64,000 bases of DNA from Bosea sp. RAC05 (lineage in GTDB: Bacteria > Pseudomonadota > Alphaproteobacteria > Rhizobiales > Beijerinckiaceae), in assembly GCF_001713455.1 (NCBI RefSeq), contig NZ_CP016464.1, positions 681,501-745,500 on the forward strand. Reading direction: 5' to 3'. The notes beneath the pieces were generated by a model that was not told the DNA's origin, made no database searches, and saw only the letters and a program-made list of their open reading frames with translations. Below are positions 57,100 through 64,000 of the stretch, in pieces. A program made the position numbers and the translations under genes. Position 1 is the stretch's first letter. Each line of letters starts with the position of its first letter.

Positions 57100-58887
57100 T
57101 CAGGCCCGGTACCAGGCCGCGAGGTTCCAGGTGTCGACGTCCCAGCCGCTGTGGTCATGCATCAGGCTGGTCGCCGACGCCGCGACGCGGGTGCGCGACA
57201 GCAGCGGCAGGATGACATGGGCCTCGCAGAAGATCTCGTTGACCTTGATCAGCAGCGCGGCGCGCTTGTCGGGGTCGAGTTCCTTCTGGGCGGCCTTGTA
57301 GGCCTCGTCCGCGGCCGGGTCCGAGTAGCGCGAGACGTTGCGACCCAGCCACTTGTTCTCCTTGTTGGCGATCTCCCAGGAGACGAACTGGTTGAGGAAG
57401 CGCTCCGGATCGGGCTGCGGCTGCGTGGTCGTGTACATCTCCATGTCGACATAGAGCTTGGTGTAGGTGTCGGGGTTGGCCACGTCGGAGGAGAAGAACA
57501 CCGAGGCGGTGACCGACTTCAGCTCGAGGTCGATGCCGGCGCGCTGGCAGGCCTGCTTGATGATCTGCTGCGTCTTCTGGCGCGGCGCGTTGATCGAGGT
57601 CTGGAAGACGTATTTGAGCTTCTTGCCATCCTTTTCACGGATGCCGTCGGAGCCGCGCTTGTAGCCGGCGTCGTCCAGGATCTTGTTCGCCTTGTCGATG
57701 TTGAACTCGTATTTGAGCTTGGTCGACTTGAACTTGGCGGGCGCGTTGACGAAGCTCGCCGTCGCGGTGCCGCCGCGGCCATAGATGAACTTCTGGATCG
57801 AGTCGCGGTCGATCAGCAGGTTGATCGCCTCGCGCACCTTCGGATCCGACAGGGTCGGATGCTTGGTCTTGACGCTGGAGCGCTCGCCATCGACCTCGGT
57901 CCACGGATCCGTGGTGTTGAGGATGATGAACTCGACGTCGCCCGCCGTCACGGCGCTGATCTTGCCGCGGCCGCCGGTCTCCATGCGCTTGAGGACCTCG
58001 TCCTCGACCTGGAGGTTCCAGGCATAGTCGTATTCGCCGGTCTGCAGAACGGCGCGCGCCGCCGAGACGGCGTCACCGCCGCCCTTGATCTCGAGCGTGT
58101 CGAAATGCGGCTGGTTGGCGATGTGGTAGTCGGGGTTGCGCTCGCCGGTGAGAATGTCGCCGGGCTTGAACTCGGTGAACCTGTAGGGGCCGGTGCCGAT
58201 CGGCTTCAGGTTCGCCGGAGCCTCGCGCGACTTGGCGCCCTTGAACTCGCCGAAATGATGCTTGGGCAGGATCTGGCCGACGGTGCCGACGAAGGGGTCG
58301 GCCCAGAACGGGGTCGGATCCTTGAAGATCACCTTGATGGTCAGGTCGTTGATCTTCTCGACCTTGATGTCCTTGTAGGAGCCGGTGGTGTAGGCGGCGG
58401 TCGCCGGATCGGCGGCATATTCCCAGGTGAAGACGACATCGTCGGCCGTGAACGGCTTGCCGTCATGCCACTTGACGCCCGGCTTCAGCTTCCAAGTGAC
58501 TTCCTTGCCGTCCGCCGAGAGGCCGCCATTGGCCTTCGAGGGAACCTCGGCCGCCAGGCAGGGGATGAGATTGCCTTCCTTGTCCCAGCCGGCGAGCGGC
58601 TCGAAGAAGACGCGCGAGGCGATCTGGTCCTTGGTGCCCGAGGCGAAATGCGGGTTCAGCAGCGTCGGGGCCTGCCAGAGCAGCACCTTCAGCGGGCCGC
58701 CGCCGCCGGCCTTGGTCGGCTTGTAGGGCAGGGTGGCGTTGGCCATCGCGACGCCGTTGAAGGCCAGCAGCTGGTTCGCGAACGGCGCAGCGAGGCCGAC
58801 CGCTGCTGCCTTCTTGATGAAGGAGCGCCGCGACAGGGCGCCTTCCTTCACGCGGGCAATCAGCTGGCCCAGTTCCTGGTCTTTCAT
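57100..58887 (-). CDS. Peptide-type ABC substrate-binding protein with Tat signal
   Basis: 595 aa from the ATG at 58887 (GGAG 8 nt upstream; ATG six codons earlier lacks an RBS). The signal holds twin arginines, SRRSFIKKAAAVGLAAPFA, so Tat export is likely. Family-5 binding motifs: LLWQAPTLLNPHFASGTKDQ, VTWKLKPGVKWHDGKPFTAD and PIGTGPYRFTEF. Substrate not determined. First gene of a minus-strand operon SBP, DppB, DppC, DppDF. Confidence 0.93.
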   Translation of the reverse strand: MKDQELGQLIARVKEGALSRRSFIKKAAAVGLAAPFANQLLAFNGVAMANATLPYKPTKAGGGGPLKVLLWQAPTLLNPHFASGTKDQIASRVFFEPLAGWDKEGNLIPCLAAEVPSKANGGLSADGKEVTWKLKPGVKWHDGKPFTADDVVFTWEYAADPATAAYTTGSYKDIKVEKINDLTIKVIFKDPTPFWADPFVGTVGQILPKHHFGEFKGAKSREAPANLKPIGTGPYRFTEFKPGDILTGERNPDYHIANQPHFDTLEIKGGGDAVSAARAVLQTGEYDYAWNLQVEDEVLKRMETGGRGKISAVTAGDVEFIILNTTDPWTEVDGERSSVKTKHPTLSDPKVREAINLLIDRDSIQKFIYGRGGTATASFVNAPAKFKSTKLKYEFNIDKANKILDDAGYKRGSDGIREKDGKKLKYVFQTSINAPRQKTQQIIKQACQRAGIDLELKSVTASVFFSSDVANPDTYTKLYVDMEMYTTTQPQPDPERFLNQFVSWEIANKENKWLGRNVSRYSDPAADEAYKAAQKELDPDKRAALLIKVNEIFCEAHVILPLLSRTRVAASATSLMHDHSGWDVDTWNLAAWYRA

Positions 58888-59265
58888 AAGGATGTCTCCA
58901 CTCACAGCTTGACGGTTGTTCGACGCTTTGCGCGCCGTTTTCCCTCTCGGTCGCCCTCAGCAAGCCATGTGCCAACGCGCACGTCAACCATGCGCCGGAC
59001 GCGCAGCGCTTCAACGTGTGGAACAGTCGCAGGCGCCGCCGACGCTGACGTAACGGCGTCTCGGGGCGCGGAGGGGGCAGGTGGCCGCGTGCGGCCTGAA
59101 ACGGCGTGTCCGGGGCGGTCCGCACCGTCGCGCGCCGCGCCGGCGCGCGATCGTCAGGCCCCCGGCTGCGTTCCGGCTTGACGAGCGCGCCTCGAAAATG
59201 GAATGTACGTTCCAAATATCAGGCAAAATTAAAAAAACGTGCCATCGACCGGGGAGGCGTGATTG
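58888..59265. other. Divergent intergenic region
   Basis: 378 bp without a gene. Holds promoters for both directions. The AT-rich part near 59194-59240 carries a palindrome (59199-59214) before the plus-strand operon. A possible -35 TTGACG lies at 59178-59183. Confidence 0.6.
59199..59214. promoter_or_regulatory. Probable operator of the phospho-cyclitol-like operon
   Basis: TGGAATGTACGTTCCA is a 16-bp inverted repeat with one mismatched pair, 52-67 bp before the SDR start. Half-sites TGGAA/TTCCA fit GntR- or IclR-like sites. No regulator gene is adjacent. Confidence 0.5.
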
Positions 59266-60066
59266 ATGAAGGAAGCGGCAGCCACCGCCCGGACGCTCGA
59301 GGGACGCGTCGCGGTCGTCACCGGGGCGAGCCAGGGGCTGGGCGAGGCGATCGCGCGCGAGCTGGCAGCGCGGGGTGCCGCGGGGCTGTTTCTGACCGGG
59401 CGCAGCCGCGAGCGTGGCGAGGCGGTCGCCGCGAGCCTGAAGGCCGCGGGCTGCGACGCCCGCTTCCACGTCGCCGATCTCTCCGACCTCGCCGCCGTCC
59501 GCCAGATCGTTCCGGCCGCCGAGCGCGCCTTCGGCCGGCTCGACTGTCTCGTCAACGCCGCCGGCGACACCGATCGCGGCACGGTCTTCGACACGACCCC
59601 CGAGCTCTACGAGCGCCTCATGGCGGTCAATCTGCGTGCACCCTTCTTCCTGATCCAGGACGCGGCCGAGCTGATGCGGCGCCAGGGCATCGCCGGCGCG
59701 ATCGTCAACATCCAGTCCATGTCGGCGCATGGCGGCCAGCCCTTCCTCTCCATCTACAGCGTCTCCAAGGGCGCGCTCGCGACGCTGACCCGCAACGCCG
59801 CCTATGCGCTTCTGCCGCACCGCATCCGCGTCAACGGCCTCAACATTGGCTGGATGTCGACGCCGGGCGAGGACGCAGTGATGCGCCGGCACCATGGCGC
59901 GCAGGATGGCTGGCTCGAGCAGGCCGCCGCGGGCCAGCCCTTCGGCCGCCTGCTCGACCCGCGCGAGGTCGCCCGCGCCGTCGCCTATCTGGCCTCGGAC
60001 GAATCCGGGCTGATGACCGGCTCCAACATCGATTTCGACCAGACGATTCTCGGCGCGCATGATTGA
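59266..60066 (+). CDS. SDR-family oxidoreductase
   Basis: 266 aa from ATG with GGGGAGG 8 nt upstream (a TTG codon lies just before it). VVTGASQGLGEAI cofactor loop, NAAGDTD, and catalytic QSMSAHGG ... YSVSKGAL. First gene of the operon. Together with the next two genes it probably oxidises a polyol or sugar derivative; exact substrate unknown. Confidence 0.88.
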   Translation: MKEAAATARTLEGRVAVVTGASQGLGEAIARELAARGAAGLFLTGRSRERGEAVAASLKAAGCDARFHVADLSDLAAVRQIVPAAERAFGRLDCLVNAAGDTDRGTVFDTTPELYERLMAVNLRAPFFLIQDAAELMRRQGIAGAIVNIQSMSAHGGQPFLSIYSVSKGALATLTRNAAYALLPHRIRVNGLNIGWMSTPGEDAVMRRHHGAQDGWLEQAAAGQPFGRLLDPREVARAVAYLASDESGLMTGSNIDFDQTILGAHD

Positions 60067-60122
60067 CATCGCCGCCGACGGGACTACGGCCCGCCTCGGG
60101 CCATGACAGGACGACAGACGAG

Positions 60123-61145
60123 ATGACGACGGGATTGCCGAAGATGCGCGTGGGATTGCTGGGGGCGGGCCGGATCGGCCGCATCCACGGATTGAACGTG
60201 GCGGCGCGGGCCGACGCGGAGTTGGTGGCGCTCACCGACGCGCAGCCTGCCGCCGCGGCGACGCTCGCCGCCGAGACGGGCGCCAGGGCGACGAGCACGG
60301 AGGCCATCCTCTCGGATGCCGGCATCGACGCCATCCTGATCTGCACGCCGACCGACACCCATGCCGACCTGATCGAGGCCGCGGTGTCGGCCGGCAAGGC
60401 GGTGTTCTGCGAGAAGCCGGTCGATCTCGACGCCGCCCGCATCCGCCGCTGCCTCGCCACGGTGGAGCGCTCCGGCCGGCCGCTGATGATCGGCTTCAAC
60501 CGCCGCTTCGACCCCAACTTCGCCGCCCTTGAACGCCGCCTGCGCGCCGGCGAGGCCGGGGCCGTCGAGATCGTCAGCGTGATCTCGCGCGATCCCTCGC
60601 CGCCGCCGGTCGACTATGTGAAGCGCTCGGGCGGTCTGTTCCGCGACATGATGATCCATGATTTCGACATGGCCCGCTTCCTCCTGGCCGAGGAGCCGGT
60701 CGAGGTCTTCGCGCTCGGTTCGGCGCTGGTCGATCCGGCCATCGGCCGGGCCGGCGACGTCGACACCGCCGCCGTGCTCATGAAGTCGGCCTCCGGCAAG
60801 ATCGCGCAGATCTCGAACTCCCGCCGCGCGACGTATGGTTACGACCAGCGCATCGAGGTTCATGGCTCGCAGGGCATGCTGCGCGCCGGCAACATCCACG
60901 AGACGACCGTCGAGAGCGCCACCGCCGGCGGTTTCCGGGCCGACCCGGTGCAGAACTTCTTCCTCGAGCGCTATGCCGCCGCCTACCGCGCCGAACTCGA
61001 CGCCTTTTTCGCCGCCTGCCGCGGCGGTGTGGCCCCGACGCCCTCGGGTCTGGACGGGCTCAAGGCACAGATCCTGGCCGACGCCGCGACGCAGTCGGCA
61101 CAGACCGGCAAGCCGGTCGCCGTCGATCTGGAGGCCGCCCGATGA
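60123..61145 (+). CDS. Gfo/Idh/MocA oxidoreductase, inositol 2-dehydrogenase-like
   Basis: 340 aa from the ATG at 60123 (a further ATG at MRVGLLG is possible; both have weak RBS). NAD-binding VGLLGAGRIGRIH, then EKPVDLD with the conserved Lys, and GGLFRDMMIHDFDMARFLL with catalytic His/Asp. The pattern resembles myo-inositol 2-dehydrogenase (IolG), which oxidises inositol at C2 with NAD. No iolBCDE genes are present, so the product may be different. Overlaps the next gene by 4 bp. Confidence 0.85.
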   Translation: MTTGLPKMRVGLLGAGRIGRIHGLNVAARADAELVALTDAQPAAAATLAAETGARATSTEAILSDAGIDAILICTPTDTHADLIEAAVSAGKAVFCEKPVDLDAARIRRCLATVERSGRPLMIGFNRRFDPNFAALERRLRAGEAGAVEIVSVISRDPSPPPVDYVKRSGGLFRDMMIHDFDMARFLLAEEPVEVFALGSALVDPAIGRAGDVDTAAVLMKSASGKIAQISNSRRATYGYDQRIEVHGSQGMLRAGNIHETTVESATAGGFRADPVQNFFLERYAAAYRAELDAFFAACRGGVAPTPSGLDGLKAQILADAATQSAQTGKPVAVDLEAAR

Positions 61146-61924
61146 CGCCGGCCGAACGCGATCTTCGCTATTATGCGGCGCTCGGCCTCGCGGCCGAGGC
61201 GAGCCATCTCGCGCAAGGCTATTTCAGCCGCCGCGAAACCCTCGGCACCACCATGAAGGGTGCGCAGGACTGGCTGACCGTCGCCGACGGCGCGGTCGAG
61301 GCCTTCCTGCGCGAGCGCCTGTCACAGCTCTTCCCGGATGACACGGTGATCGGCGAGGAGGGTGGCGGCGAAGCCTCCGACGCCGTCTGGATTCTCGATC
61401 CGATCGACGGGACCGCCAATTTCGCCCATGGCGACCGCAACTGGTGCATCTCGATCGGCTTCCTCGCCGATCGCAGGCCGGAAATCGGCGTCGTCGCCGC
61501 GCCCGCACTGGGCGAACTCTACGCCGCGCGCCGCGGCGGCGGGGTGACGCTGAACGGCGCGCCGATCAAGGTCTCGGGCGGCGCCGACATCGCCCGCGCC
61601 TCGATCGAGCTCGGCTGGTCGACCCGCGTACCGGCCGAACGCTATGTCGAGATCATCGGGCGGACCTATGCCGCAGGCGCGGCGGTCAAGCGCAGCGGCT
61701 CGGGCACGCTCGGGCTCTGCCATGTCGCCAATGGCAGCAGCGATGCCTATGCCGAGCTGCACATCAACGCCTGGGACGTGGCTGCCGGCATCGTCATCGC
61801 CGGCGAGGCGGGCGCGACGATCAACGATTTCTTCGCCGGCACCGGCCTCTCGAAGGGCAATCCCATCCTCTGCTGCACGCCCGGGCTGGCGGTGGAACTT
61901 CGCCGGATCACGGGAATCGCTTAG
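61142..61924 (+). CDS. Inositol-monophosphatase-family phosphatase
   Basis: 260 aa. Metal-site motifs VIGEEGG (Glu), ILDPIDGTANF (Asp-Pro-Ile-Asp-Gly-Thr) and INAWDVAAGIVIAGEAGA. Mg-dependent removal of phosphate from inositol phosphate or similar (histidinol phosphate, fructose-1,6-bisphosphate in some members). ATGA overlap with the dehydrogenase gene suggests joint metabolism of one substrate. Confidence 0.88.
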   Translation: MTPAERDLRYYAALGLAAEASHLAQGYFSRRETLGTTMKGAQDWLTVADGAVEAFLRERLSQLFPDDTVIGEEGGGEASDAVWILDPIDGTANFAHGDRNWCISIGFLADRRPEIGVVAAPALGELYAARRGGGVTLNGAPIKVSGGADIARASIELGWSTRVPAERYVEIIGRTYAAGAAVKRSGSGTLGLCHVANGSSDAYAELHINAWDVAAGIVIAGEAGATINDFFAGTGLSKGNPILCCTPGLAVELRRITGIA

Positions 61925-61985
61925 CTGGCGTCACGCCCATTGCTTTTTGAAGGCGTGTCGTTTCACTGTCGCAATAAAGACAACA

Positions 61986-62000
61986 AGAACAAAACGTTCT
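61986..62000. promoter_or_regulatory. Palindrome before the binding-protein gene
   Basis: AGAAC-AAAAC-GTTCT, a 5-5-5 inverted repeat 17-31 bp before the start of the binding-protein gene. Shares the ACGTTC core with the 59199-59214 site. Confidence 0.35.
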
Positions 62001-62016
62001 GATCAGGGAGGTTATA

Positions 62017-63054
62017 ATGCAGACGCAGTCCTGGCTCCGGGCCGGCCTCTTCGCCGCGCTCGCCACCGCTTCCTTCGGGGCCGCTCCGGCCCAGGCGCAG
62101 GGGTCCCTCGTGCTCTACTGTTCCGTTCAGGAGGAGTGGTGCCGGCCGATGGCCCAGGCCTTCGAGAAGGAGACCGGCATCAAGGTTTCGATGACTCGCA
62201 AGAGCTCCGGCGAGACCTATGCCCAGATCAAGGCCGAATCCTCGAACCCCCGTGGCGACATCTGGTGGGGCGGCACCGGCGATCCCCATCTCCAGGCCGC
62301 CGAGGAGGGCTTGAGCGAGGCCTATGAGAGCCCGCGCAACGCCGATCTGCACGACTGGGCTGTGAAGCAGTGGAAGCAGTCCAAGGGCCGTACCATCGGC
62401 GTCTATGCCGGCGCGCTCGGCTTCGGCTTCAACACCAAGCAGGTCGCCTCCCGCAAGATCGACGAGCCGAAATGCTGGGCCGACCTGATCAAGGCCAATC
62501 TCAAGGACGAGGTCCAGGTCGCCGATCCGAACTCGTCGGGCACCTCTTACACGATGCTGGCCACGCTCGTGCAGCTGATGGGCGAGGACAAGGCCTTCGA
62601 CTACCTCAAGGCCCTACACAAGAACATCAACCAGTACACCAAGTCGGGCGCCGCGCCGGCCAAGGCGACGAGCCTCGGCGAGACCACCGTCGGCATCACC
62701 TTCATGCACGACATGGTGACGATGGTCGTCGATGGCGGCCCGGTGAAGGTCGTCGCCCCCTGCGAGGGAACGGGCTACGAGATCGGCTCGATGTCCATGA
62801 TCAAGGGCGCCCGCAATCCCGAAAGCGCCAAGAAGTTCTATGACTGGGCGCTGACGCCGGCCGCTCAGGCCCTGGCGACGCAGGCGAAGTCCTTCCAGGT
62901 GCCGTCCAACAAGAGCGTGGTGCCGCCCCCGCAGGCGCCGAAGCTCGAGGAGGTCAAGCTGATCGACTACGACTTCGCCAAATACGGCTCGTCGGCCGAG
63001 CGTACGCGCCTGCTCAGCAAGTGGGACCGTGAGGTCAAGGTGCTGCCGAAGTAA
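62017..63054 (+). CDS. AfuA-like ABC substrate-binding protein (iron/hexose-phosphate family)
   Basis: 345 aa; residues 1-29 are a Sec signal. Begins VLYCSVQEEWCRPMAQAFEK and contains WGGTGDP, VADPNSSGTSYTML, NQYTKSGAAPAK and PCEGTGYEIGSMS. This pattern is that of AfuA proteins, first labelled iron-binding; the Actinobacillus AfuA is known to bind hexose phosphates. Phosphate-sugar binding here is inferred from the family and the phosphatase next door. GGGAGG precedes the ATG. Secreted to the periplasm. Confidence 0.82.
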   Translation: MQTQSWLRAGLFAALATASFGAAPAQAQGSLVLYCSVQEEWCRPMAQAFEKETGIKVSMTRKSSGETYAQIKAESSNPRGDIWWGGTGDPHLQAAEEGLSEAYESPRNADLHDWAVKQWKQSKGRTIGVYAGALGFGFNTKQVASRKIDEPKCWADLIKANLKDEVQVADPNSSGTSYTMLATLVQLMGEDKAFDYLKALHKNINQYTKSGAAPAKATSLGETTVGITFMHDMVTMVVDGGPVKVVAPCEGTGYEIGSMSMIKGARNPESAKKFYDWALTPAAQALATQAKSFQVPSNKSVVPPPQAPKLEEVKLIDYDFAKYGSSAERTRLLSKWDREVKVLPK

Positions 63055-63092
63055 GCACGGCGACGCAGGGCGGACGACGGGGGGAAGCCGCG

Positions 63093-64000
63093 ATGCGCGG
63101 AACGACGAAGCTCGTGCTCGTGATGGGCTGGCTCGGCTACGGCCTGCTGCCCTGGTATCTCGTCGAGCGTGCGAGTCTCGTCAGCGTCGCCTGGCTGAGC
63201 GGCTATCCCTTCGGCCGGGCCGGCACGGCCCTGGCGCTTGCGCTCTCGGGCGGGGCGCCCTGGCTGCTGCCGGTCGGACTGGCGCTGCTGGCCGCGACGG
63301 TGGCGAGCGGGCTGCGCGACGAGAAGATCGTGGCGCGCATCCTGATCCTGGCGGGGGCGGCCGGCATCGCGCTGTTCTTCGCGCAGGGCTTCGCCATCGG
63401 CATCCGCGGCCAGGGCATTCCCGGGCTGGCGGCGCTGCTCGGAGGGGCCGGCGCGGCCCAGCCGGGCATGGGGGCCGGCGCCTTTCTCTGTGTCCTGTCG
63501 CTGCTGCTGCTGCTCTGTCACGGCCTGGCCTATCGCGGCTATTGCCGCGGCGACCTGTTCACCACCAGCGCCATCGGCATCATCGTGCTGCTGATCGGGC
63601 TGTTCATCTTCTTCCCGGTCGTGACCGTGCTGGAGAGCGCGCTGATCGACCAGAACGGCGCCTTCGCGCTCTCGGCCTTCACCAGCCGCTTCTTCGATTC
63701 CTCGATCTGGGGCCTGGGCTGCCTCACCGCCAACACCAATTGCGGCGTGGCCTGGAACACGCTGTTCCTGGCGGTTCTCTGCGGTGTCATCACGACGCTG
63801 CTGGGGCTCGCCTGCGCCCTGCTGATCCTGCGCACCGGCATGCCGGGCAAGCGGGTGATGCGGGCGCTGACCGTGCTGCCGATCATCACGCCGCCCTTCG
63901 TCATCGGTCTCGCGCTGATCCTGCTCTTCGGCCGCTCGGGCATGGTCTCGAACCTGATGTATGAGTGGTTCGACGTCCCCCGCTCGCGCTGGATCTACGG
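63093..64000 (+). CDS. ABC permease of the AfuB/FbpB type (3' end missing)
   Basis: Open frame from ATG (GGGGAA about 8 nt upstream) to the window edge, 302 codons so far. Begins MRGTTKLVLVMGWLGYGLL. It has about five hydrophobic segments before the usual permease core (WNTLFLAVLCGVITTLLG, PIITPPFVIGLALIL), as in the long AfuB/SfuB proteins with two fused halves. Transport partner of the binding protein upstream (38-bp gap). The rest, and the ATPase, should lie beyond the window. Confidence 0.85.
   Translation, partial: MRGTTKLVLVMGWLGYGLLPWYLVERASLVSVAWLSGYPFGRAGTALALALSGGAPWLLPVGLALLAATVASGLRDEKIVARILILAGAAGIALFFAQGFAIGIRGQGIPGLAALLGGAGAAQPGMGAGAFLCVLSLLLLLCHGLAYRGYCRGDLFTTSAIGIIVLLIGLFIFFPVVTVLESALIDQNGAFALSAFTSRFFDSSIWGLGCLTANTNCGVAWNTLFLAVLCGVITTLLGLACALLILRTGMPGKRVMRALTVLPIITPPFVIGLALILLFGRSGMVSNLMYEWFDVPRSRWIY

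Overview
The window reads as chromosomal DNA of a high-GC alphaproteobacterium of the order Hyphomicrobiales (Rhizobiales). The evidence is a block of neighbours typical of that group: pckA, the ChvI/ChvG two-component system, a short HprK, a mannose-type EIIA, HPr, ahcY, and a DivL-like histidine kinase with tyrosine in place of the phospho-acceptor histidine. AddAB replaces RecBCD. The genus could be Bosea or a close relative, but that is a guess from gene content. About 55 protein genes are supported. No rRNA, tRNA, transposase, phage gene or CRISPR array was seen.

Layout. 1-4610: surface-glycan genes (PfkB-type sugar kinase, sugar nucleotidyltransferase, two methyltransferases of different families that share an N-terminal helical repeat). 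4869-6914: glutamine-dependent NAD synthase. 6924-17736: a divergent catabolic region around a MarR regulator, with SDR, ketopantoate-reductase-like and isoaspartyl-peptidase genes and a peptide-binding protein on the minus strand, and a creatininase-family hydrolase, two permeases, a double ABC ATPase and a polysaccharide-deacetylase-fold hydrolase on the plus strand. 17855-24436: OmpA-like protein, a small motility-type protein, a TPP riboswitch with thiC, a YgjP-type metalloprotease and a Bcr/CflA efflux pump. 24441-31947: PBP1A, DoxX, thioredoxin, DUF1345 and addA. 31944-39968: addB, murU, a tsaE-amgK fusion and divL, a tightly overlapping minus-strand operon that continues from addA. 40376-48649: ahcY, HPr, EIIA, hprK, chvG, chvI, a HugZ-type protein and pckA. 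48875-53073: a DUF4105 protein, a nitrate/sulfonate/taurine-type ABC importer and a divergent Lrp regulator. 53205-58887: a second complete peptide ABC importer. 59266-64000: an SDR, an inositol-dehydrogenase-like enzyme, an inositol-monophosphatase-like enzyme, an AfuA-like binding protein and a permease cut by the window edge.

The most interesting candidates are (i) the 59-64 kb operon, which looks like import of a phosphorylated cyclitol or sugar followed by dephosphorylation and oxidation; (ii) the MarR-centred amide/imide/peptide divergon at 7-17 kb; (iii) a 37-residue repeat shared by two unrelated methyltransferases; (iv) CtrA-type boxes before PBP1A and, less perfectly, divL; and (v) seven long intergenic palindromes of five sequence families. 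All functional calls are from reading the translations. No database search was run.
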